DNA from: Ailanthus altissimus
Taxonomy: Eukaryota > Streptophyta > Magnoliopsida > Sapindales > Simaroubaceae
Assembly (NCBI GenBank): GCA_946807835.1
Contig: OX327712.1
Coordinates: 15,146,001-15,210,000 of the forward strand
Length of the DNA stretch: 64,000 nt
Reading direction: 5' to 3'
The position numbers and the translations under genes are program-made. Each line of letters begins with the position of its first letter. The first letter of the stretch is position 1. The notes beneath the pieces were generated by a model. The model ran no database searches, had not been told where the DNA came from, and saw only the letters and a list, made by a program, of their open reading frames with translations. Below are positions 55,883 through 64,000 of this stretch, piece after piece.

Positions 55883-56251
55883 TGTTAAAAAAGCAAACAA
55901 AAGTCTCACCTTAATTACTTTGTTTCTGCATTATAGTAATTGGAATATTTTCTTGTTTGATTTCTTCCGCTTCAACATTGAGTATTGAAATTTTGAAAAA
56001 TTAAAAGATTGAGAAGAAAGAATTTGAACAATAACTATGTATTGTTGTACATCAAAATACAAAGAGTAAGCTTTACATTTATAGGGCTATTCCTACGTTG
56101 AAAAAAGAAAAAACTAAACTAGGTAATCACATGTAAAAAAGAAATACACCTATAAGGTAATTGTGAATATTTGGTCAGAAATCAATTAAGGAGAAAATTA
56201 TTTGATTTGTTTACTCTTTTAACAAATCAAATAATTTATTTCTCTTTAACA
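55883..56251 (-). repeat. Probable 3' LTR of the minus-strand copia element
   Basis: It lies just past the end of RNase H. On the minus strand it opens TGTTAAAG and closes TTTTAACA, an inverted pair, 369 bp. TATA-like ATAAATGTAAAGC occurs near 56070-56085. A partial repeat of TTTAACAAATCAAATAATTT at 56218-56237 makes the exact start uncertain. Confidence 0.55.
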
Positions 56252-56299
56252 AATTATTTAACTTGTTTCCTCTTTTAAAAGTCTCTCTCAAGTTGGAGA

Positions 56300-59100
56300 G
56301 TAAATGTCAAGAACTCCCAACTTACCAAGCATAAAGAAAAAAGCATTCTGACCTAATGACTTAATTAAAAGGTCTACAACTTATTTTTCGCTTTCCACGA
56401 AAGAAGTCCTGAGCTTCCCTTTTTGTAGTGATGGTAAGATAAATAAACTTTTTCAATCAACCTATGATAATGAGTTAGAACATCAAGTAACTCCCCTTCA
56501 TTAAAAGCAAGCTTGAGATTTTGTTTCATGAAAAATTTTATAGGTTTTGCACCTAAAAGTCCAGCCTACTCTAGTATGCCAAGTGTATATTTTCATTGGT
56601 TGATTGAAATTCCTACTTATACTTCAGTTGACTGAGATCTTTAATCTAAAAATAATTGGACAAGAAATTTTTTACCTCTTACATCATTTTCTCATTTTAC
56701 AGGTGATGATTATATTGTCAACATAAAGAAAGATAACAGTGATCAAATTACCATTAACTTTGGTGAATAAAGAATAATCTGCCTGTGATTATTAAAACCA
56801 AATTTCTGGATAGCATTCAAAAACTTATGAAACCAACTCCATGAGGTTTGCTTTAATCCGTAGAGAGATTTATAGAGTCGACAAATCAAGTGTTACTCCC
56901 TCTTTTGATGAAAAGCCAGAAAAAGAGTCATATAGACCTCCTTAGTTAAATCCCCATGAAGGAAAGCATTTTGAACATCCAAGTGATGAATTTCCAGTGA
57001 CGAATGAAAGCAATAGCAAAAAGTTATAAAAAAGTAGTTAATTTAGCCATAAGAGCAAATGTTTCAGTGTAGTCAATATCCTCGTGTTGAGTAAACCCTT
57101 TAGCTACAAAGTGAGATTTATAATGCTCAATTAATCCATTGAAGTTGTGCTTGATTTTGTAGACCCATTTTCAATCGATGGATTGGTGACCAGAAGGTAA
57201 CGGGACCATGCTCTAGGTATGGTTTGCTCCAATGGTTGAGATTTCTTCATTCATAGTGGCCACCTAATGTGGATTGTGGTAAGGTTGTTTACATGTTTTT
57301 CATTTAACCATATGAGAAGAGATGTTGATGAAAGTCTGATGTGAATGAGAGAGATGGGTGTAGGAGACATACCTTGAAATTGGGTTGTGCGTGTCAAACA
57401 TAGCTAAAACGAATAATAAAAAGAACCTAGAGTGAGAAGCTTGGAATGGTTTACCTCGTAATCTTGGAGATGGGCGGGGATTTGTTAGGGGCGAGAAAGA
57501 TGCAGGGTGGATAAGAATCAAGGTATTTTAGATTCAGGTAAAACTAGGATTTTGTTGCAGCGTTAGATAAGTAATGCCACGATGTGGATGTTTTAGATTA
57601 GCTCATGGGTATTGGTAGCAATGGCATCATAATGGGAAATGATTGGCACCGCGGTGACAAAAATATAGATGTTGGTCCTGTAACGTGAAGTAGGTGGCAC
57701 CGCAGCACTGACGTTCTGTAGTAGCTCTTGGATTTCAGTTGAGATGTCGTCACAGCTTAGAGTAGTTGCCATCGTAGTGCCTAAATATTGTGTTTGGTCA
57801 TTTTGTAGGTCTTTGGCATTATTCGTTGTGTCAAATGGTAAGAGTATGGTTGGTGTGTTAACGTAGTGATCAAGGTTTTGAATTAAAGTAGTTGAATATG
57901 GTAATATGAATTTGTCAAAAACTGTATCACAAGATATCAATGTTCAATGAGACTAGAGGCCATAGACACAGTAGCCTTATTGGCCAAAAAGATAACCAAG
58001 GAATATGCATTTTTGGGCTATAATGTCAAATTTATGATTTGGTTTAAGGTTGGTAACGTAGCATAAATACCCAAAGGTGTGGAGATCAAAGTATACTAAA
58101 GCTTTATTATATAGTTGATGATATAGTGTTTTACTGGATAAGATGGGTGTTGAAAGATGATTGATTAAGTAGTAAGGTATTTGTAGGCTTTCGCCCTAAA
58201 ATTGCAAAGGTAGGTGTCTAAATTTTTACTCTACAACTCTAATTTGTTGGGGTGTGTATGGGTAAGTAAGTTAGAAAGAGGTACCATTATCAGTGAAAAA
58301 GGCTTGTAAAGATAAAAATCTTCTCCATTGTTAGAACGTAAAGCTTTAATCCCACAATGAAATTGTGTTCGGGCCCATAAAAAGAAGGACTTTATTAGTA
58401 ATTAAGTTTCGGATTTAAAACTTATCAAGTGTATTCAAGTGTAACGAGAAAAATTATCAATAATAGATAAGAAATAACGAGTTCCCATATGAAAAGTGAT
58501 TTTATGAAGTTTCTAAATATCACAATGGATTAATTTAAAAGGTGCACTAGTACATAAAGAGCTACTGAAAAAAGATAAATGAGTTTGTTTAACTAAAGGA
58601 CAAACATCACAAAATAAAGTAGAATCAAAATAGATTTTTGGGTTGGTTTTAGAGAGTGGCTGAAAGCATACAATTGAAATATGGCTCAATCGTCGATGCC
58701 AAATATGAGGTTTGCATTTAATGTGGAGTATGTAGGTGGTGTTTGGTTGGCTTCGAGATAGTATAAACTATTAAACTGCTTGTCCAGGCCAATCGTCTTC
58801 TTCATATCCATGTCGTGCACCACAAAAAAATCAGGGTAAAATGTTATACTGTAACCTAAAGCCCAAGCAAGTTTACCAACTGATAATCGATTAACTCTAA
58901 ATTTTGGTGCATAGAGGACAACATTTATAATGATGTTATCTGATAACTTTATTGGCCCAACACACTCAATTTTAGCTTAGCCTTTATTTGGTAACTATAC
59001 AGAATTATAAGAAGGAGTTTTCTTATGCAATGTTGGTTGAACATTAATTTTACAACAGAAATGTGAGCTAATACCTGTAATGTTCACAAAAGGCATAGTG
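56300..59100 (-). pseudogene. pol of the minus-strand copia element
   Basis: Fragments of protease/pre-integrase (58640-59000), integrase (57990-58640), a low-similarity linker with a 115-codon open stretch at 57593-57940, reverse transcriptase (56400-57300) and RNase H. The YVDN substitution would abolish polymerisation even without the stops. The linker frame (CDTVFDKF..., ILLPFDTTNNAKDLQND) is the usual variable Ser/Thr/Pro-type region between integrase and reverse transcriptase. Confidence 0.75.
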
Positions 59101-59120
59101 TTAACATTATCCTTTCGAAG

Positions 59121-60036
59121 TTAAGTTTTGAGTTGATTGCACTCTTTGAAAGTAAATGTAGTATTGGTAAACCTTTGTCTCTCGAATTCTTCTTCTGTTG
59201 TCGAGTTATTAACATTAGGCTTCTTTTCTCTTGGATTCACTTTTTTTACCATGTAACTTTGTCTATATGGAAAACCTTCAAAGAAGTAGCAATGATTAAT
59301 AGTGTGGTTATCTTTTCCACAATGAATACAACTCTTTCCCTTGGATGCTCTCTCCTTGGTTTTATAAGCGCTTGAAACTTGCATCGTAGCATGATTAGCT
59401 GTCTTTCTTCAAATGGCCACTCAAGGCATGAGCTTTGCATGTGTTTGGGAGACGACTCATCATGAAAATTAAACCTCGCATACTAGCATAAGATTTATTT
59501 AGTCTCATTAAGAACTGCATGACCTATTCTTTTTCTTCTCGTTCGGTAAGGCCTTTTAAACCCCCATAAGTACAAGAAAGTAAATTGTAATAAACTAAGT
59601 GACTTCATCTTGGTGTAATATGCTAAAATAAACTAAGACCTTTGTCGTTATTTAACAATTTCTTGTCGAATTTGATAGATTTAGGAGTCATTCCCTTTAG
59701 AGAACTTATCTTTCAAGTTGTCCCGGACTTCATTTGCAATTTCTACATAAATAACACTTTTTATAATATTAGAATAAATTGAATTCAAAAATGAAGATGA
59801 TATCATATCAATGCACCGTTGCCGCATTGAAAACTTAGGGTCAGATTGAGGTGGTGCTTTCATCGTCTCATTGATGAATCCAATTTTGCTTTTGCCACTT
59901 AGAGCTATTCGTATTGCGCAACTCCATTGTTCATAGTTGTCTCCTTCAAGCATTTAGTAACCAAAATGACATCCGGATGATCCGAGTGATATATGGTGAA
60001 GGCATTTATAACATCAACAACTTTCTCTGCCATCAT
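59121..60036 (-). pseudogene. gag of the minus-strand copia element
   Basis: Retro-gag segments NYEQWSCAIRIALSGKSKIG and FINETMKAPPQSDPKFSMRQ, CIDMISSSFLNSIYSNIIKS, then the zinc knuckle CIHCGKDNHTINHCYFFEGF with all CCHC ligands intact. A frameshift separates the first 40 codons from NYEQW, and another lies near 59650-59690. The product would package the element RNA. Confidence 0.85.
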
Positions 60037-60351
60037 CTTGGTAAATTAGATTGGAATCCGATTTTATACTCTATAATGATTGTTTTTAATTGTGTTAGAT
60101 GGGATTAGATGTGTTGAATGCTTGGGTTTGATGCGATGAAGTTTGATAATCTCTTATCAATTCTCTTCTGTTTATGAAATTGACTGCAGCATGCTAGGTT
60201 TATTTGTTTTGTGTTTTCAGTCATTGTTTTTTTGGTTGAGATATGTGCATTTAAAGGAAACGAAGCTTTTCTTGAGAGAGGATTTGGTTTTCAATTCTTG
60301 TAGCGGAGAGATAATATGATTTCTTATTTTTTATTCTTATTATTACTGTAG
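60037..60351. other. Spacer between copia gag and the SINE-like cluster
   Basis: No LTR, primer site or coding frame recognised. The 5' LTR expected for the copia element is not evident here. Confidence 0.4.
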
Positions 60352-60912
60352 GCCCCCACCCTTCTACTAGCAGGGTGGGGTCCACCCCTACTCGGTGGGC
60401 CCACTCAAAGGAATATTGGAGTCCCCCCTCTTTTCTTTCGCCTTTCCGAGGCTCGAACCCAGGACCATATGGGATTCTAAGACTACTGGGGAGCATCTCT
60501 GGTACCACTTGAGCACCCCTCTACTAGCAAGGTGGGGTCCACCCCTACTCGGTGGGCCCACTCAAATGAATATCGGAGTCCCCCTTCTTTTCTTTCGCCT
60601 TTCCGAGGCTCGAACCCAGGACCATATGGGGTTCTAAGACCACTGGGGAGCACCTCTGGTACCACTTGAGCACCCCTCTACTAGCAGGGTGGGGTCCACC
60701 CCTACTCGGTGGGCCCACTCAAAGGAATATCAGAGTCCCCCCTCCTTTCTTTCGCCTTTCCGAGGCTCCCCAGTGGTCTTAGAACCCCATATGGTCCTGG
60801 GTTCGAGCCTCGGAAAGGCGAAAGAAATGAGGGGGGACTCCGATATTCCTTTGAGTGGGCCCACCGAGTAGGGGTGGACTGTACCCTGCTAGTAGAGGGG
60901 TGGGGGCCCACA
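60352..60912. repeat. SINE-like tandem and inverted repeat cluster
   Basis: Two and a half head-to-tail units of about 160 bp (60352-60515, 60516-60676, 60677-60769), then an inverted partial unit (60770-60912), so the cluster begins and ends with the same sequence in opposite directions (GGCCCCCACCC ... GGGTGGGGGCC). On the minus strand each complete unit holds AAGTGGTACCAGAG and CTGGGTTCGAGCC, spaced like the A and B boxes of a tRNA promoter, so the unit looks tRNA-derived. It is markedly GC-richer than its surroundings. Open frames here are repeat artefacts. Confidence 0.7.
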
Positions 60913-60925
60913 ATAAAAAGGAAAT

Positions 60926-63689
60926 TGTAATATCCAATCCCTATTAGCAGTATTGGCGCCTAGATTTCGGTATAGAACAAATAAGACACCGTAGGGTTAC
61001 TCGATTTTAACCCTATTAGAAATATTTTTTTTATAGTGCACGTGAGAGATATTAGACCTAATTTGGTAATTTCACACTCGATCGGTGCGCCGGACAACCC
61101 TAGAATATTTTTAGAATTTTTCTCTATTGGCTTGAAAAAGAAAATTCTAATTTACTACATGAATTTTCATTTAAGGGTTATGAATGAAACAAGCCTTTGT
61201 TGAGAAACATAATCCATATATTAGAGAATTGACCAATTAGAAGAAATCTCATGGATTGCCAAGTTGGAAGTTCTAGTTAGTTCTTTGAACTATTCTAACT
61301 AAATAGTTACAAATGAACTAATTACATAATTAGTTTTTAACTAATGGCAAATTAGAAGTTTTAAGTAAGTTGAAGGGTAAAATGGTAAATTGAGGGAGCA
61401 CTATATATATGTTAGAAATGTGTAGAAATTTGAAGAGAGATCAAAACCAACACTTAGCCAAAAAAAGAGAGAAATTCGAGCTTCAAAGGGAGTGCTGCTA
61501 CAGTGACTATTCAAGTTTTTTTTTCATGATTTTTCATGTGTAATCAAGCCAAATTAAGGTTACAAACCAATCCCTAAGCTCAATTGAAGTCTCTATTAGT
61601 GGAAATTTAAGAAAAAGAGGTAAGAAAAGCATCTTTTATGAGTTTGATAAGTGAGAATTCAAGAATGTGTTAATTGATGTTCTTATGTGTATTCTTGGCT
61701 TAGATTGAGTTAAATTCTGGTTTGGAGCTTGAAGGAGTCATCAATTTGAAGAAATTGACAAGGTGAGAATTAGGATTTTTGGTGATTTTGTTGTAGAGAT
61801 TTCAATTGATTGTAATTATGGCTTTAGAATGAAATTGGCATGATTTTGTTGTAATTGGAACAAGAAATTGAGAAAAGGAATGTGTTGGAACCTAGGGTGA
61901 AATTCTGCCACTTTAGGGAAGTGAGGAATTGAGTGGTGTTTTGATTGAATTGTTGTGTGTAAATGATGCATTTTGTGAATTGAATGTATATGATTGATGA
62001 AAAACCCAAAAATGAAGAAAATGGGACATAATTGTCCATGTTGGAAAGGTGAAGGGCAAGTATGTCCAATCAAATGATAAGGTGTTCAATAATTTTCAGG
62101 GCGCCGGATGGTGAGTTAGTTTCGATTATGGCTCCGTAACTAAAATCGAGAAGTAGTTTACCTCCGGGCTTTGTATGCCGATTAGGGCATTTAATAGTTA
62201 AATGAGATTCTAGTGTTCGATTTGGTTCTAAATGTCATTTATGGCGCGTAGGTAAGGATAACCAAGAGCGTTAACAGGAGCAGAAATCGAGAGCGAAATT
62301 GAGCGCGCAGTGGTTGTGAGTGGAAATCTGCCATTTCTTTTACTTTTCGGTTATTATGTTTTTGCACAATGACTATGTATGTTTTATGAGCTTTCGATGC
62401 ATAAACATGATTTATGATCTTGATATATTCATAGACATGCTTTTACATGATCGATTTGTGAAACAGTTTGGAAATTACTGTATTTGTTTTAAGGCCATTG
62501 GTACCCTCAGATTATAGTGGTGATGATTGTATTAGACCCGGCCGGTATATCCCGTGCACATGGGAAGGTCTTGGGGGTGTGTCACTAACTCCGGGAAGTT
62601 GGGATGTTGAGTCATGTGAGTCGCTCTATGTGTACGGGATATTGTCTCGCTATATGCATGCGATGTAGGATTCCGCTACATAGCCAGTGAGATGTCTTGA
62701 GATGTCACTGTGGGTGTTGCTAGTTGAGGTGCCCTGTGACCTACTCACGTATGCGGTGCTAGTTGAGTCACTGCATGGGTATAGAGCTTTAGGGTTACCA
62801 TTGGTACAGTTTAGAAAGAAAATGGCCGAGCAAGGATTTTACTAGTTTTCGATTTACCAATAGCATTTATGCATTTATATGCTCACAGCAGTTATTATGT
62901 TATACAGATTCTGAATATAGTTTTTCAAAGATGTAGATAAAATCCGCTCGGTAAGATTTCATTAGCATATGATATTAGAAACCGGTTTACAATTTTACAT
63001 CCGTTTTAGAAGCATAATTTCTGCGTGTACTTTAGAAATTGTTATCTTTGTATAATATTCTTGTAATTGAATTCTCATTTACACTCACTGAGTTCCTTTA
63101 GCTCACTCGTTTTATGTTTTAAACCCCTTTCCCAGGTGCAGGTCTCGAAACGCAAGCTGCTGATTCTCCTATCGCCGAGTAGTGGGCCGAATCCAAAGAT
63201 AATTTTGTACATGTAAATGTGCTAATAGCACTATTTACTTTATGCATAATAGTTGTAGGCATGTATATTTGTAAGTATGTGTTGAATCAAGAAGAAGAGA
63301 TTTCCAGTTTATGATGATCGTTTTTATTTTTTATGATTATGCTTATTTTGTGATTTACACGAAATAATTGAGTTGTATTGGATTTGATTTGAAAAGGATC
63401 GGAGGTTCGAATTAGTAGAATTGAGATGAGTTGGAATTAGAAGTGAAATTTCTTTGCAGGTTTATATGGATTTTCTGAAAAACAGGGGAAACTCTGTCCG
63501 TTTGTTTTTAAAACTAAGATGTCGTTTTCATGTATATTACTAGATCTTCTTAGTAGTAACAAGAATTAAAAAGGGGTTCGCCTCGCGAAATTTCTTAACT
63601 TACCCAGTTAAGTTCGGAGGAACTTCCGTCGGGGTACCCGACAGAGTCACTGAGATCTATAGTAGAGGATCTCGGGTCAGGTCTTGTCA
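60926..63689 (+). repeat. LTR of gypsy family B (copy 4), no clear TSD
   Basis: TGTAATATCC to CTTGTCA, nearly identical to copy 2 (15730-18501) along its whole length. The flanks differ: GAAAT before and ATTAC after, and no primer site or coding sequence follows. It is a solo LTR whose flanks no longer match, either through recombination between different insertions or through decay. The module CACTCACTGAGTTCC is at 63082. Confidence 0.9.
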
Positions 63690-64000
63690 ATTACCAAATT
63701 TGTTCAACTCTTATATAATGTTTGCGTATTCTGTACCATGTGTTTACAGAGGAGTAATATAATTCATAGTTTATTTATTGAATATTTTTGTTCATTTTGT
63801 GCAATGAAATCCAAGAAAACTGCAAGTGAAAGTTACCTTGGCCATCTTTGCTATCAATTTTCACAAAGAACATCATAATTATCTTGTAGCAATCATTCAA
63901 TATTATATTTGTATTTAGATTCTTCTATTTGCAGAGAGATAACATAACAAATCAGCGTTCTTTTATTCACCCCCACGTATGCGACGGTTACTCGCCATTG
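63690..64000. other. Right edge, nothing recognised
   Basis: AT-rich sequence without terminal repeats or a frame that resembles a known family. Confidence 0.4.

Larger units (their letters stand above)
55883..60036 (-). mobile_element. Ty1/copia element, minus strand, decayed
   Basis: gag starts at 60036 (MMAEKVVDVI), followed by YHSDHPDVILV and NYEQWSCAIRIAL (59880-59945), knuckle CIHCGKDNHTINHC (59316-59357), protease and integrase (about 57990-59100), reverse transcriptase (56400-57300) and RNase H end with LGKLGVLDIYSPT (56300-56340), then a 3' LTR. The catalytic reverse transcriptase motif at 56714-56725 reads YVDN instead of YVDD. Many stops. No 5' LTR was recognised to the right of gag. 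Confidence 0.82.

Noticed and set aside
60251..60930. Several overlapping frames on both strands with similar peptides (PYGPGFEPRKG)
   Set aside because: They arise from the repeated SINE-like units; the same peptide appears because the unit is duplicated and inverted.
1..64000. CRISPR arrays, bacterial operons, tRNA or rRNA genes
   Set aside because: Repeats here are LTR, TIR, satellite or SINE-like; all context is plant nuclear. The tRNA-like boxes at 60352-60912 are embedded in a repeat and do not form a full tRNA.

Overview
This is nuclear DNA from a flowering plant, most likely a eudicot. It is AT-rich and packed with nested, mostly broken LTR retrotransposons and a few DNA transposons. 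Between them lie only fragments of plant gene families: a LONELY GUY (LOG) cytokinin enzyme, S1-type self-incompatibility homologues (SPH), a leucine-rich-repeat receptor and a possible MYB factor. No intact cellular gene was found. Most short open frames are chance frames inside LTRs or remnants of retrotransposon pol.

Layout, left to right. 1-4440 is a decayed minus-strand Ty3/gypsy element of Tat/Athila type. 4468-14617 is a gypsy element (family A): 5' LTR, primer-binding site, a stub of gag, then about 5.8 kb of foreign DNA holding an intronless LOG pseudogene, an unrecognised decayed gene and a solo LTR (family B), then the 3' end of pol and a truncated 3' LTR. 14618-14932 is a fragment duplicated from that foreign DNA. 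14933-21824 is the 3' half of a third gypsy element (family C), split by another solo LTR B. 21839-22032 is an SPH fragment. 22491-26540 is a Mutator-type transposase pseudogene, again split by a solo LTR B. 26920-28933 has a CACTA-like end, a GRF zinc-finger remnant and a deleted copia element. 30011-30978 is a broken LRR gene. 30989-34157 is a Mutator-like element with long terminal inverted repeats and a 9-bp target duplication, carrying a MYB-like fragment and half a copia element (Pack-MULE-like). 35331-44620 is a minisatellite split by a young, complete chromovirus (family D, 35715-43777). 44726-45160 is an SPH gene with a single premature stop. 45857-46353 is part of a TRIM. 46380-54013 is an old gypsy element split by a deleted D-family copy (46956-50672). 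54285-60036 holds two minus-strand copia elements. 60352-60912 is a SINE-like inverted cluster. 60926-63689 is a fourth LTR B.

The insertions can be ordered. Four retroelement insertions keep exact 5-bp target duplications (TCATA, TTCCC, AAGCA, GATTT), a fifth, deleted copy keeps ATCTG, and the Mutator-like element keeps TATTATGAA. Family B occurs only as LTRs without interiors, which points to frequent LTR-LTR recombination. The D element is the youngest datable insertion: its LTRs differ at about 14 substitutions in 1.55 kb by eye. Its single gag-pol frame nevertheless carries two stop codons and has lost the first integrase catalytic aspartate. No tRNA, rRNA or CRISPR feature was seen.
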